From positions 1 to 64,000 of the forward strand of contig CAIVPF010000073.1 in assembly GCA_903907745.1 (NCBI GenBank): 64,000 nucleotides of DNA, in the 5' to 3' direction. Below the pieces are notes generated by a model, which saw only the letters and a program-made list of their open reading frames with translations, was not told where the DNA came from and ran no database searches. Of the stretch, positions 26,239-35,741 are shown in pieces; position 1 is the stretch's first letter; every line of letters begins with the position of its first letter. Source of the DNA: an uncultured Cytophagaceae bacterium. Its GTDB lineage: Bacteria; Bacteroidota; Bacteroidia; Cytophagales; Spirosomataceae. A program made the translations under genes and the position numbers.

Positions 26239-27597
26239 TAAGCCTAAATCAACGGCCAAGGCCTTCAAATCTAAGCCATCAAAGGTACCCGAGGACATCA
26301 TCAATACGTTGCTGTCCTCTTTTTTATGCCCTAAAATCTCTGCCCGCAAGGCTTCTGAATCACGCAATACGATCAAATTTGGATGTTTGAAATAATCCTG
26401 AATGACCGATTCTTCGATCCGGTCCATCCGTTTAATGGCCCGAGCATGCTCACTTAAATAGACAATCGCCTTATCCGCCTGTGCCAAGGTACCTTGGTAT
26501 TGTGGAAGAAATACAGGATTTAAACTACTAAATGTATGTAATTCTAGGCAAGCGGTCAGTTGGCGCTCTGGAAATTGCGTTTTCAAGGCCCGCGTAGTCG
26601 CCTCCACTTTTGAGGGTGCGTGGGCAAAGTCCTTGTAAAGTAAGGAGTTTGCGTTTTGGCCAACTAATTCCAAACGTTTCGCCGCCCCCTTAAAGCCAGT
26701 AATCGCTTCGTAAAATTCGGAGGAAGAAATTCCGATTTGCTCGCATATCAAACGCGCGCCATTTAAATTTTTCAAGCTATGTTCCCCAAAAACCAAAATC
26801 TCATATTCCTTCCCATCCAAACCCTTCAACCATGTTTTTCCATTTTTGATAAAGGATGGATGCGCTTCATAGCCTTCTTTATCGCAATGCTCCGGACATG
26901 CCTCAATAAGGGCCTCCAACGTTCCGTCACTTTGATCAAAAAATAACTGACCGGCCTTAGGCATTTGACGAATTAATTTCGAAAAGGAATCTGTATAGGA
27001 TTCAAAGGTCGGATATACATTAATATGGTCCCAAGCGATCCCAGAAATGAGGGCTATGTGGGGTTGATATAATAAAAATTTAGCTTGTCGGTCGATCGGC
27101 GATGCCAAATATTCGTCTCCTTCGATCACGATGATCGGCGCATCAGACAGCGAGGCCATGAGCTCGAAGCCTTCGATGCGCGCGCCAACTAAATAATCAA
27201 AATGACGGCCTACACTTTTCAGCACATGCAAAATCATGGACGTGATGCTGGTTTTTCCATGACTGCCAGCGATGACAATCCGTTGCTTATGTTTACTTTC
27301 TTCGTATAAAAAGGAAGGATAAGATTCGATTTTGATACCTAATTCTTGGGCCTTTAAAAGCTCGGGGTTGTCTGCCCGCGCATGCATCCCGACAATCACG
27401 GCGTCTAGATCCGTCGTGATTTTCTCAGGAAACCAGCCGAATTGTTCTGGTAAGATACCATGATGAGCCAAGAGACTTTTAGAAGGTTCATAAATTTCAT
27501 CGTCTGAGCCGCTAATTTGGTAGCCTTTGGCTAAAAGCGCCAATGCTAAATTATGCATGGCTGCGCCTCCTATTGCGATAAAATGAATCTTTGGCAT
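26227..27597 (-). CDS. mpl: UDP-N-acetylmuramate:tripeptide ligase (Mpl), peptidoglycan recycling
   Basis: The 456-residue protein belongs to the Mur ligase family. It has the N-terminal HFIAIGGAAMHNLALALLAKGYQISGSDD block, and the ATP-binding GSHGKTSITSM motif near residue 112. Mpl attaches recycled L-Ala-gamma-D-Glu-meso-Dap directly to UDP-MurNAc. MurC is the closest alternative, but MurC has IGIGGIGMSG at the start and the AMHNLA variant is typical of Mpl. It is divergent from the arginine decarboxylase gene. Confidence 0.82.
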   Translation of the reverse strand: MPKIHFIAIGGAAMHNLALALLAKGYQISGSDDEIYEPSKSLLAHHGILPEQFGWFPEKITTDLDAVIVGMHARADNPELLKAQELGIKIESYPSFLYEESKHKQRIVIAGSHGKTSITSMILHVLKSVGRHFDYLVGARIEGFELMASLSDAPIIVIEGDEYLASPIDRQAKFLLYQPHIALISGIAWDHINVYPTFESYTDSFSKLIRQMPKAGQLFFDQSDGTLEALIEACPEHCDKEGYEAHPSFIKNGKTWLKGLDGKEYEILVFGEHSLKNLNGARLICEQIGISSSEFYEAITGFKGAAKRLELVGQNANSLLYKDFAHAPSKVEATTRALKTQFPERQLTACLELHTFSSLNPVFLPQYQGTLAQADKAIVYLSEHARAIKRMDRIEESVIQDYFKHPNLIVLRDSEALRAEILGHKKEDSNVLMMSSGTFDGLDLKALAVDLGLLTV

Positions 27598-27678
27598 ATT
27601 ATATTCAATGAATTTATTGCAAAGTACATACTTTTATTGCAGTTTTGCACGTTTTTCCACAAACTCAAAGGTTTAGAA

Positions 27679-29133
27679 ATGAAAAATTACATCGATCTAA
27701 TTGATCAAACCATCGAATTCCCTACACGGGAATTTAATATCAATGAGAACAATGAACTGTTGTTTAATAATGTGCCCTTAATGGAAATCATTAAGCAATA
27801 TGGAACCCCTTTGAAAATTTCCTATTTGCCGAAAATCTCAGAGCATATCGATAATGCCAAATTATTGTTCCGTAATGCGATTAAAAAGTACAATTACAAA
27901 GGAAACTATACCTATTGCTATTGTACCAAATCGTCTCATTTTTCATTTATTTTAGAGGAAGTGTTGAAACAACACGTCCATTTAGAAACAAGTAGTGCCT
28001 TCGATATTTCAATTATAAGAGACATGTACCTGCAAGGGAAAATCTCTAAATCCACGTATATTCTTTGTAACGGCTACAAACAACCTTTGTATACGCAATA
28101 CATTTCGGAGTTGATCAACGATGGATTTAATTGTATTCCTATCCTCGACAACCTCAAGGAAATCGATTTTTACGAAAAGTCGGTTAATGCTGACAAAGTG
28201 AATTTAGCCATTCGGATCGCCACAGATGAGGAGCCCGATTTTGCATTTTATACCTCCCGTTTAGGTTTACGTTATTCGGATGTCAATACCCTTTACGAAG
28301 AAAAAATTAAGCCGAATCCGCGCTTTAATTTAAAGATGTTGCATTTCTTCATTAACACGGGGATCAAAGATAGCGCCTATTACTGGTCAGAATTAAGCCG
28401 TTTTATTTACAAATATTGTGAAATGAAAAAGATCTGTCCGGAATTGGATTCGATCGATTTAGGTGGCGGCTTACCGATTCAAACTTCCTTGCAGTTTAAT
28501 TACGATTACCAAGCCATGGTGGATGAAATCGTGGAATCAATTTCTTGGATTTGCAATAAAAATAATGTGCCCGTTCCGAACATTTTTACGGAATTTGGTT
28601 CCTATACGGTAGGGGAAAGTGGAGCAGTTTTATATGAGATTATTGACCAAAAGCTTCAAAACGACAAGGAGTTATGGTACATGATCGATGGATCTTTCAT
28701 TACGCAATTGCCGGATTCATGGGGCATGAATCAAAAATACATTATGTTGCCAGTGAATAACTGGGGGATGCCTTATCAAAAAGTCAATTTGGGAGGACTA
28801 ACCTGCGACTCGATGGATTTTTATAATACCGAAGCGCATAGTTCTGATTTATATTTACCTATTTTTGAGGAGGAGTCAGAGCGACAGTTTGTCGGATTTT
28901 TCCATACTGGCGCCTATCAAGAGTCTTTGGGTGGATATGGAGGAATCCAACACTGCCTGATTCCCGCACCTAAGCACGTGATTGTAGATCGATTAGAGGA
29001 TGGAACGGTGACTACGCGATTGTTCTCTGAGGAACAATTAAGCGGTCCGATGCTCACGATTTTGGGATATAATGAAACCAATAACAATAAAACAGAAATT
29101 AAAGTCGTTACTAAAAAACTAGAAACTGTATAA
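27679..29133 (+). CDS. speA: arginine decarboxylase (biosynthetic, fold III PLP enzyme)
   Basis: I start at the ATG at 27679 (MKNYIDLIDQ), giving 484 residues; the track's first 42 residues run back through the mpl promoter region. The enzyme is an alanine racemase-fold decarboxylase. The PLP lysine should be in YCTKSS, the phosphate-binding glycines are in SIDLGGGLPI, and the C-terminal block has NTEAHSSDLYLP and FFHTGAYQ. Bacteroidota versions of this size are annotated as arginine decarboxylase, which makes agmatine for spermidine synthesis. They lack the insert that makes E. coli SpeA about 660 residues. A diaminopimelate decarboxylase-like role is less likely. A 43-residue lipoprotein gene follows two bases later. 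Confidence 0.78.
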   Translation: MKNYIDLIDQTIEFPTREFNINENNELLFNNVPLMEIIKQYGTPLKISYLPKISEHIDNAKLLFRNAIKKYNYKGNYTYCYCTKSSHFSFILEEVLKQHVHLETSSAFDISIIRDMYLQGKISKSTYILCNGYKQPLYTQYISELINDGFNCIPILDNLKEIDFYEKSVNADKVNLAIRIATDEEPDFAFYTSRLGLRYSDVNTLYEEKIKPNPRFNLKMLHFFINTGIKDSAYYWSELSRFIYKYCEMKKICPELDSIDLGGGLPIQTSLQFNYDYQAMVDEIVESISWICNKNNVPVPNIFTEFGSYTVGESGAVLYEIIDQKLQNDKELWYMIDGSFITQLPDSWGMNQKYIMLPVNNWGMPYQKVNLGGLTCDSMDFYNTEAHSSDLYLPIFEEESERQFVGFFHTGAYQESLGGYGGIQHCLIPAPKHVIVDRLEDGTVTTRLFSEEQLSGPMLTILGYNETNNNKTEIKVVTKKLETV

Positions 29134-29135
29134 TT

Positions 29136-29267
29136 ATGAAAAAATACTTCGCCGTTTTTGCCTTTAGCCTGTTGTTGCTTCAGGGTTGCCCGTCTTCCCA
29201 ATCATCATCAGCGAATTGTCCAGCATATGGAACGACTTCAGTTGACCGGGAAAACCACCGCATTTAA
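29136..29267 (+). CDS. 43-residue small lipoprotein with CPAY motif
   Basis: This gene is too short for the ORF track. It starts two bases after the arginine decarboxylase stop and ends four bases inside the convergent glpK gene. The product has a clear lipoprotein signal ([18 protein letters not shown], Cys18) followed by only 25 residues that are Ser-rich and contain NCPAYGTTS. The near-perfect signal peptide, tight spacing to an upstream gene and a recognisable short tail argue that it is real. The function is unknown. Confidence 0.7.
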   Translation: MKKYFAVFAFSLLLLQGCPSSQSSSANCPAYGTTSVDRENHRI

Positions 29268-30757
29268 TCTACGGACCAGTCAAAGCTTTTAGTAACTGCT
29301 TTTTTCCATTGTTGGCGCATCTTTTCACGCTTGCTTGATTCCATATTTGGTTTCCACGTATGCGCAATCGCCCAGTTTTTACGTAAATCATCCAGATTTT
29401 CCCAATAGCCCACCGCCAAACCTGCTGCATACGCAGCACCTAAGGCAGTGGTTTCAATGATTTTTGGACAAATCACTTCTTCGCCTAAAATGTCGGACTG
29501 AAATTGCATCAGCAATTGGTTCACCACCATGCCGCCATCGACGCGCAAGGAAGTTATCGATATTCCTGCATCTTTTTCCATCGCTTCCAAAACCTCCCAG
29601 GTTTGGAAAGCCGTAGCTTCCAAGGCCGCGCGCGCGATGTGTGATTTATTAATGTACCGTGTAAGCCCCACTAAAACACCCCGCGCATCTTGTTTCCAAT
29701 AGGGCGCGTAGAGGCCTGAAAACGCGGGTACGAAATAGCAACCGCCATTGTCTTCCACTTCTTTCGCCAACTTTTCAATATCCGGGCTATGTTTAATGAT
29801 GCCCAGGTTATCCCGTAGCCATTGGACCAATGCCCCTGTGATGGCCACAGATCCCTCCAATGCATAGTGGACAGGCTCATCACCTAATTGGTAGGCCACG
29901 GTCGTTAGCAAGCCAAATGCGGATGGAATCGCTTTCGTCCCCGTATTCATGAGAAGAAAACATCCTGTGCCATAGGTATTTTTGCCTTGTCCGGGATTGA
30001 AACAGGTTTGACCGACGAGCGCCGCTTGTTGGTCTCCCAAAATTCCCGCTAAAGGAACTCCGCCGAGGACGCCTTTGGCTTTGGCGTAAACTTTCGAACT
30101 GGAGGTGATTTCTGGTAGCATTACTTTAGGAATTCCTAAAACCGATAAGATTTCATCGTCCCATTGGCATGTTTGTAAATCCATTAATTGGGTTCTACTC
30201 GCATTTGTCACATCCGTGATGTGAATGCCGCCATCGGTTCCCCCAGTTAAATTCCAGGCGATGAAGGTATCCATATTGCCAAAAACCGCTTCGCCTTTTT
30301 CAGCGTCCGCCCGCAACCCTTCGATGTTATTTAGCAACCAGCGCAATTTCAATCCGCTGAAATAGGTCGCCAGTGGCAAACCCGTTTTCGCCCGGAAGCG
30401 GTCCATGCCACCGTCTTTGGCGAGTTCCGCTAATTCAGAACCGACACGTGTGTCCTGCCACACGATGGCATTGTAATACGGTTTTCCGGTGATTTTATTC
30501 CAAACGAGGGTGGTTTCTCTTTGGTTGGTGATTCCCACCGCAGCTAAATCTTTGGCGGATAAATTCGCTTTTCCGAGGGCGAGCCCGATGACCTCTTGGG
30601 TATTTCGCCAAATTTCATCTGAGTCATGTTCGACCCATCCGGCTTGCGGGTAAATTTGTTTGTGCTCTTTTTGGCCTACGGAAATAATTTCCCCGCCTTT
30701 ATTAAAAATAATGAATCGGGAACTCGTGGTTCCTTGATCAATGGATCCGATGTACAT
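29264..30757 (-). CDS. glpK: glycerol kinase
   Basis: The 497-residue enzyme phosphorylates glycerol to glycerol 3-phosphate. FGGY-family blocks are clear: the N-terminal [14 protein letters not shown] with the phosphate loop, [35 protein letters not shown] and [17 protein letters not shown] near the C-terminus. The length matches the family (about 495-505). It lies six bases after the glpF-like gene on the same strand, so transport and phosphorylation of glycerol are coupled. glpD, which uses the product, lies about 11 kb away. Confidence 0.97.
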   Translation of the reverse strand: MYIGSIDQGTTSSRFIIFNKGGEIISVGQKEHKQIYPQAGWVEHDSDEIWRNTQEVIGLALGKANLSAKDLAAVGITNQRETTLVWNKITGKPYYNAIVWQDTRVGSELAELAKDGGMDRFRAKTGLPLATYFSGLKLRWLLNNIEGLRADAEKGEAVFGNMDTFIAWNLTGGTDGGIHITDVTNASRTQLMDLQTCQWDDEILSVLGIPKVMLPEITSSSKVYAKAKGVLGGVPLAGILGDQQAALVGQTCFNPGQGKNTYGTGCFLLMNTGTKAIPSAFGLLTTVAYQLGDEPVHYALEGSVAITGALVQWLRDNLGIIKHSPDIEKLAKEVEDNGGCYFVPAFSGLYAPYWKQDARGVLVGLTRYINKSHIARAALEATAFQTWEVLEAMEKDAGISITSLRVDGGMVVNQLLMQFQSDILGEEVICPKIIETTALGAAYAAGLAVGYWENLDDLRKNWAIAHTWKPNMESSKREKMRQQWKKAVTKSFDWSVD

Positions 30758-30763
30758 AGGAAA

Positions 30764-31465
30764 TTAGTTTAAAGTCAAAATAAAGGCACCCAAAATGGCA
30801 CCTGCCGCTGGACCCAACACGGGAATCCATGCATAGGACCAGTCAGAGCTTCCTTTGTTTGGAATAGGTAAAATGGCATGCATGATGCGTGGGCCCAAAT
30901 CACGAGCAGGATTAATCGCATATCCTGTGGTTCCGCCTAAGCCTAGGCCAACTGCCCACACTAAAATCCCCACCAAAAATGGCCCTAAACCATGTTCGAT
31001 GCTCGAAAACGAGCCTAAAGCCACAATAGCTAAGGCAGAAGCAAAAGCCTCTGAAATAAAATTAAAAAGGGTATTCGGTATAGCTGGATCGGTACAAAAA
31101 GATCCTTTGATAGCTCCAGCGTCTTCTGTGGCGTCATAATGGGGTTTGTAGTGCAACCAAACTAATAATTGACCTAGCATCGCGCCGAGTAATTGAGCGC
31201 CTACGAAAGTTGGGAACAAAGACCAATCACCAGATTTCACACATCCTGCGATGGTGACGATGGGATTTAGATGCGCGGCAGCACTACCGAAATAGGTAGA
31301 AACAAAAATACCCATGGTGACAGCGAAGGCCCAACATGCGGCGATTGCAAGTAATCCAGTCCCATTTCCTTTGGTTCCTTTTAAAACAACATTGGCTACG
31401 ACTCCGTTTCCAAGGTAAAGAAGTGTGGCAGTTCCAGCGAGTTCGCCGATAAAAATTGATGACAT
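30764..31465 (-). CDS. glpF: aquaglyceroporin / glycerol uptake facilitator (MIP family)
   Basis: The 233-residue protein has six hydrophobic helices and the two half-helix motifs of the MIP family. The second is canonical (NPARDLGPR), and the arginine and GLGGTTGYAINPARD favour a glycerol facilitator. The first motif reads HLNPIVTIAG, with Ile replacing the usual Ala of NPA. The inner-membrane channel should let glycerol diffuse in for glpK, whose gene follows six bases later. A TAnnTTTG element lies just upstream. Confidence 0.92.
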   Translation of the reverse strand: MSSIFIGELAGTATLLYLGNGVVANVVLKGTKGNGTGLLAIAACWAFAVTMGIFVSTYFGSAAAHLNPIVTIAGCVKSGDWSLFPTFVGAQLLGAMLGQLLVWLHYKPHYDATEDAGAIKGSFCTDPAIPNTLFNFISEAFASALAIVALGSFSSIEHGLGPFLVGILVWAVGLGLGGTTGYAINPARDLGPRIMHAILPIPNKGSSDWSYAWIPVLGPAAGAILGAFILTLN

Positions 31466-31491
31466 AGTTTTAGGTTCTTAATTTGGTTTTT

Positions 31492-31499
31492 CAAAACTA
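31492..31499 (-). promoter_or_regulatory. -7 promoter element for glpF-glpK
   Basis: The minus strand reads TAGTTTTG, matching TAnnTTTG, 26 bases before the glpF start. The -33 region holds a T run and no TTTG. Confidence 0.45.
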
Positions 31500-31522
31500 T
31501 GAAATCTTCGCAATAAAAAAAT

Positions 31523-31530
31523 TATCTTTG
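31523..31530 (+). promoter_or_regulatory. -7 promoter element for ruvB
   Basis: TATCTTTG matches TAnnTTTG and lies 28 bases upstream of the ruvB ATG. No good -33 box was found. It sits back to back with the glpF element, so the two divergent promoters share this 93-base gap. Confidence 0.45.
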
Positions 31531-31558
31531 ATTTCAATTTTTAAAGATCACGCACGAT

Positions 31559-32584
31559 ATGCGAGAAGATTATTTAACCGGTGATTCGGAATCCTTAAAT
31601 CCACAGGAAAAAGAGTTCGATAAGGCTTTACGGCCTTTGAGTTTTTTCGATTTTTCGGGCCAAGGAAAAATTGTGGACAATTTGAAAATTTTCGTCGGTG
31701 CAGCCAAAGCGCGCGAGGAGGCCTTGGATCACGTCCTCTTGCACGGGCCTCCGGGTTTAGGGAAAACGACTTTATCGCATATTATTGCCAATGAATTAGG
31801 GTCTACTTTGCGAATTTCCTCTGGCCCTGTACTCGATAAACCTTCAGATTTGGCGGGTTTGTTGACCAATTTGCAACCCTTTGATGTATTATTTATCGAT
31901 GAAATTCATCGGTTAAACCCCATCGTAGAAGAATATTTGTATTCAGCGATGGAGGATTATAAGATTGATATTATGTTGGATTCCGGTCCAAACGCGCGGT
32001 CGATCCAAATTGGTCTCAATCCATTTACATTGATCGGCGCCACAACGCGCGCCGGATTATTGACATCTCCTTTGCGGGCTCGTTTTGGGATTAATGCACG
32101 TTTGGAATATTATGATGCGGCTTTATTGACGAAAATTGTCAAACGATCGGCGGCTATTTTGAAGATGCCGATCGATGAGAAGGGTGCCTATGAAATTGCA
32201 CGTCGGAGCCGTGGTACGCCTCGAATTGCCAATAATTTATTACGTCGGACACGGGATTTTGCTCAAGTAAAAGGTTCTGGGATCATTGACATCGACATTG
32301 CGCAAATTGCCTTAAATGCCTTGGATGTGGACCAAAATGGCTTGGATGAAATGGATAATCGGATTTTGATGACGATCATCGATAAATTCAAAGGTGGCCC
32401 CGTGGGCTTGAGTACCATCGCCACGGCCTGTGGGGAAGAGGCCGAAACCATCGAGGAGGTATATGAGCCATTCTTAATCCAAGAAGGTTTTTTAAAACGT
32501 ACCTCGCGAGGTCGTGAGGCGACGGAAAAGGCCTATCGGCACGTGGGCATCGAACCGAAACCACAAACAGGAAGTTTATTTTAA
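31559..32584 (+). CDS. ruvB: Holliday junction branch migration ATPase RuvB
   Basis: The 341-residue AAA+ motor moves Holliday junctions with RuvA. Walker A is [13 protein letters not shown] (about residues 62-74), Walker B is LFIDEIHRL, sensor 1 lies in [18 protein letters not shown], and the C-terminal winged helix contains [19 protein letters not shown]. The length is normal. Neither ruvA nor ruvC is adjacent. The oligopeptidase gene starts 14 bases downstream, so the two may be co-transcribed. Confidence 0.97.
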   Translation: MREDYLTGDSESLNPQEKEFDKALRPLSFFDFSGQGKIVDNLKIFVGAAKAREEALDHVLLHGPPGLGKTTLSHIIANELGSTLRISSGPVLDKPSDLAGLLTNLQPFDVLFIDEIHRLNPIVEEYLYSAMEDYKIDIMLDSGPNARSIQIGLNPFTLIGATTRAGLLTSPLRARFGINARLEYYDAALLTKIVKRSAAILKMPIDEKGAYEIARRSRGTPRIANNLLRRTRDFAQVKGSGIIDIDIAQIALNALDVDQNGLDEMDNRILMTIIDKFKGGPVGLSTIATACGEEAETIEEVYEPFLIQEGFLKRTSRGREATEKAYRHVGIEPKPQTGSLF

Positions 32585-32598
32585 AATTCATCAATCAT

Positions 32599-34701
32599 AT
32601 GTTAAACAATCGTTTTTTCTGGCTCCTATTGGGGCTCAATTTCTCCGCTATGGCGCAAATTAAATATCCGCAAACGCGCGAAGTAAATCATGTAGATGTC
32701 TACCACGGCGTGACGGTGGCAGATCCCTATCGCTGGCTCGAAGATGATACGAGCGAAGAAACCAAGGACTGGGTCAAGGCTCAAAATGTGGTGACCTTTG
32801 GTCAATTGGATCAGATCAGCTCGCGCGATTGGTTCAAACAACGCATCAAAACCCTGAGTGATTATGAGAAATTAACCGCACCCTTCAAAAAAGGGGATTG
32901 GTATTACTTTTATAAAAACAGCGGTTTGCAGAATCAATCGGTCTTGTATCGCCAAAAGGGTTTAGAAGGCAAGCCAGAGGAAGTTTTAGATCCGAATAAA
33001 TTATCCACGGATGCGACTACCCGACTCACTATTTTTAGCCTCAGTAAAAATGGCAAATATGCCTGTGTGGGTTTAAGTAAAGGCGGGAGCGATTGGCAAA
33101 ATTTCTATGTCCGCGACATGGAAACTGGTAAAAATTTGGACGACGAATTGTTGTGGGTCAAAGTCAGTGGCGTGGCTTGGAAAGGCGACGGCTTTTATTA
33201 TTCCCGCTATCCCGCACCTGAAAAAGGGAAGGAATTGAGTACCAAAAATGAGTTCCATCAAGTATGGTTTCACCGGGTCGGGACCTCCCAAAATCAGGAT
33301 TTACTCGTGTATGAAGATGTTAAAAATCCTCAGCGTTTCCATACGGTATCTACCTCTGACGATGAAAAATATGCCTTTTTAACCATCAGCGACCGGGGCA
33401 AAGGATTGGATGGGAATGCACTTTGGTATTTGTCCACATCCGCACCTGGGGCCGCTTTCAAAGCCCTCATCGCTGAACCGGGGAAATACCATTATTCTGT
33501 GGTTGACAACGATGGTGATTTAATTTTAGTGGAAACCAATGAAGGTGCACCCAATCAAAAAATCATACAAATCAATCCCAATCATCCTGAAAAGGCTATG
33601 TGGAAAACGATTGTCGCGGAAAAAAAGGAGCCTTTACAAGGTGTGAGCACGGTGGGTGGCCGTTTGTATTTGAATTATTTAAAAGATGTAAGCACTCAAA
33701 TCAATATATGTGATTATCAAGGGAAGGCATTAGGCATTGTTCAATTGCCAGGCCTTGGGAATGCCAGTGGATTTGGGGGTGAGAAGGAGGATAAAATGGC
33801 TTTTTTCACGTATTCGTCCTTTAATTTTCCGCCGACAATTTACCACTATGATGTGGCCAAAAATCAATATAAGCTTTTTCAACAACCGAAATTGGCCTTT
33901 AAGCCCGAGGATTATGTAGTAACCCAACAATTTTATCCTTCCAAAGATGGCACCAAAATCCCTATGTTCATTGTCAGCAAAAAAGGCTTGGTGTTGAACG
34001 GAAAAAACCCGACGATTTTATATGGCTATGGTGGATTTAATATTTCCTCCATGCCCACATTTAGTGCGAGTTTAATTCCTTGGATGGAAAAAGGCGGCGT
34101 TTATGTAGTAGCGAATTTACGTGGAGGAAGTGAATATGGCGAAAAATGGCATGAGGCCGGGATGAAATTAAAAAAGCAAAATGTGTTTGATGATTTTATC
34201 GCAGCGGCTGAGTTTTTAATCGTGAAAAAATATACTTCACCGAAATATTTAGCGGCCTCAGGTCGGTCGAATGGCGGTTTATTAGTCGGTGCGGTGATTA
34301 ACCAGCGCCCCGATTTATTTGGGGTAGCCCTTCCTGGCGTAGGTGTGATGGATATGTTACGCTTTCAAAAATTCACGATTGGTTGGAACTGGATTGCCGA
34401 TTATGGCAGCAGCGATCAGCCGGAGGAATTTAAAGTGCTGCGTTCTTATTCACCTTTGCATAACATCGAGGGGAAGAAATATCCGGCTACGTTAATTTAT
34501 ACGGCTGATCATGACGATCGTGTAGTACCAGCACATTCATTTAAATATGCGGCGACCCTTCAGAAAAAGAATACATCGGATAAGCCTATTTTAATTCGAA
34601 TCGATACAAATAGTGGCCATGGATCTAGCAATACGGCGAAATTAATTGATTTGACGGCCGACATGTATGGATTCACGCTATTCCATATGGGTATCAAATA
34701 A
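32599..34701 (+). CDS. secreted prolyl oligopeptidase family peptidase (S9)
   Basis: The 700-residue protein has a signal peptide (MLNNRFFWLLLGLNFSAMAQ) followed by an S9 N-terminal beta-propeller (VDVYHGVTVADPYRWLEDD) and an alpha/beta hydrolase domain. The catalytic triad is visible: Ser557 in GRSNGG, Asp640 in HDDRVV and His674 in SGHGSS. Such enzymes cleave short peptides after proline; the signal peptide places this one in the periplasm or outside the cell. A rho-independent terminator follows at once. Confidence 0.94.
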   Translation: MLNNRFFWLLLGLNFSAMAQIKYPQTREVNHVDVYHGVTVADPYRWLEDDTSEETKDWVKAQNVVTFGQLDQISSRDWFKQRIKTLSDYEKLTAPFKKGDWYYFYKNSGLQNQSVLYRQKGLEGKPEEVLDPNKLSTDATTRLTIFSLSKNGKYACVGLSKGGSDWQNFYVRDMETGKNLDDELLWVKVSGVAWKGDGFYYSRYPAPEKGKELSTKNEFHQVWFHRVGTSQNQDLLVYEDVKNPQRFHTVSTSDDEKYAFLTISDRGKGLDGNALWYLSTSAPGAAFKALIAEPGKYHYSVVDNDGDLILVETNEGAPNQKIIQINPNHPEKAMWKTIVAEKKEPLQGVSTVGGRLYLNYLKDVSTQINICDYQGKALGIVQLPGLGNASGFGGEKEDKMAFFTYSSFNFPPTIYHYDVAKNQYKLFQQPKLAFKPEDYVVTQQFYPSKDGTKIPMFIVSKKGLVLNGKNPTILYGYGGFNISSMPTFSASLIPWMEKGGVYVVANLRGGSEYGEKWHEAGMKLKKQNVFDDFIAAAEFLIVKKYTSPKYLAASGRSNGGLLVGAVINQRPDLFGVALPGVGVMDMLRFQKFTIGWNWIADYGSSDQPEEFKVLRSYSPLHNIEGKKYPATLIYTADHDDRVVPAHSFKYAATLQKKNTSDKPILIRIDTNSGHGSSNTAKLIDLTADMYGFTLFHMGIK

Positions 34702-34707
34702 ACAAGA

Positions 34708-34735
34708 AAAAGGTCAGGAAGTCCTGACCTTTTCT
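34708..34735 (+). terminator. rho-independent terminator after the oligopeptidase gene
   Basis: A perfect 12-base inverted repeat (AAAAGGTCAGGA / TCCTGACCTTTT) with a very short loop ends in a T-rich stretch, 6 bases after the stop codon. A and T runs on both sides mean it could also serve the convergent T9SS gene. Confidence 0.85.
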
Positions 34736-34763
34736 GTTTTCAAACCTTAAGCGAATTGAATAA

Positions 34764-35606
34764 TTAATCTATTTTAACCCGACGAACGGCTCCGTCGTTT
34801 CCTTGGCTTACGCGGATGAAATACACCCCTGCGCCTGATTTTTTTAGGTCGATTTGTCCTAAGTAAACGCCTTGAAAGTCTTTTAATTGTTCCGTTGCGA
34901 TTTCTTTTCCATTCACATCACTTACGGCGATGCTCACATTCCCTTTTTCTGGGACATTGAAACGGATGTTTAATTTTCCATTGAAAGGTTTATTGGGATA
35001 AGCAAAAAGTCCTTTCACCGTTTTCGAGGCTTGTTTCATGTGCTCTTCCATCATGTCTTTTCTCTTTTTACGGAAAGCTTTCATTTGAGCGCCCATGGGG
35101 CCATTCATTCCGGCACCCATGCGCCCTTTAAATCGCATCGGACCGTCAATAAGGCCTGGACCTCCAGGTCTTTCGATTTGAATATTAAATGATTCTTCTG
35201 GACCACCTTTTCCGTCTTCTATGACGATTCCACCTTCTTTTCCGCCATCATTTTTAAATATCATGATGTCTTTCGGAGCATTTCCGTTGCGAAGAATTCT
35301 CATGCGACGCTGCACGGGATCTTTTGGACCCTCTGGGCCGGTGATTGTCGTGCCTATACTTTTGTTGACATCCACTCGGACGATTTTATTTTTTCCGCCA
35401 GAAGCAGAAATATTGATGTCTAAGGAATCAGATAGTTTTTTAATCTCTTTATCAGCCTGATTGATATCTGCAAATTTGCGTTCAATGACTTTTTCTTTGC
35501 CGTTTTCGATGATGACAATTTTAACAGTCGCCTCTTTTTTTTCCTGTTGGGCCCAGGCCTGTACCGTGCAAACGCTTAAAAGTGCGCTGATGAATAGATA
35601 TTTCAT
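34764..35606 (-). CDS. T9SS C-terminal sorting domain protein
   Basis: The 280-residue protein has a signal peptide (about residues 1-19, ending in AWA) and a type A T9SS sorting domain over the last 75 residues: a LFAYPNKPFNGKLNIRF-type start, VSIAVSDVNGKEIATEQL, and SGAGVYFIRVSQG near the end. Cargo with such a tail crosses the outer membrane by the type IX system. The middle part is Gly, Met, Pro and Lys rich with no recognised enzyme domain; a stretch with MGAGMNGPMGAQMKAFRKK is followed by a helical segment. It is divergent from a histidine kinase/response regulator pair, which may control it. Confidence 0.82.
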   Translation of the reverse strand: MKYLFISALLSVCTVQAWAQQEKKEATVKIVIIENGKEKVIERKFADINQADKEIKKLSDSLDINISASGGKNKIVRVDVNKSIGTTITGPEGPKDPVQRRMRILRNGNAPKDIMIFKNDGGKEGGIVIEDGKGGPEESFNIQIERPGGPGLIDGPMRFKGRMGAGMNGPMGAQMKAFRKKRKDMMEEHMKQASKTVKGLFAYPNKPFNGKLNIRFNVPEKGNVSIAVSDVNGKEIATEQLKDFQGVYLGQIDLKKSGAGVYFIRVSQGNDGAVRRVKID

Positions 35607-35628
35607 ATTTTTTTGATTTTGAGTGCTG

Positions 35629-35636
35629 CAAACTTA
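35629..35636 (-). promoter_or_regulatory. -7 promoter element for the T9SS protein
   Basis: The minus strand reads TAAGTTTG, matching TAnnTTTG, 22 bases upstream of the start codon. The -33 region shows no TTTG. Confidence 0.45.
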
Positions 35637-35711
35637 CTAAATCCTTAAGAAATTAGATTGTTAAAGAATGTTAAGAGCTTTAAAGAAAGGAATTTGATAT
35701 AAAATATCTTG

Positions 35712-35719
35712 TAAATTTG
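35712..35719 (+). promoter_or_regulatory. -7 promoter element for the histidine kinase gene
   Basis: TAAATTTG matches TAnnTTTG and lies 22 bases before the kinase start. A TTTG sits 15 bases upstream, a little closer than the usual spacing. Confidence 0.5.
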
Positions 35720-35741
35720 AACTCTTTAAAATGTTTTTCAC

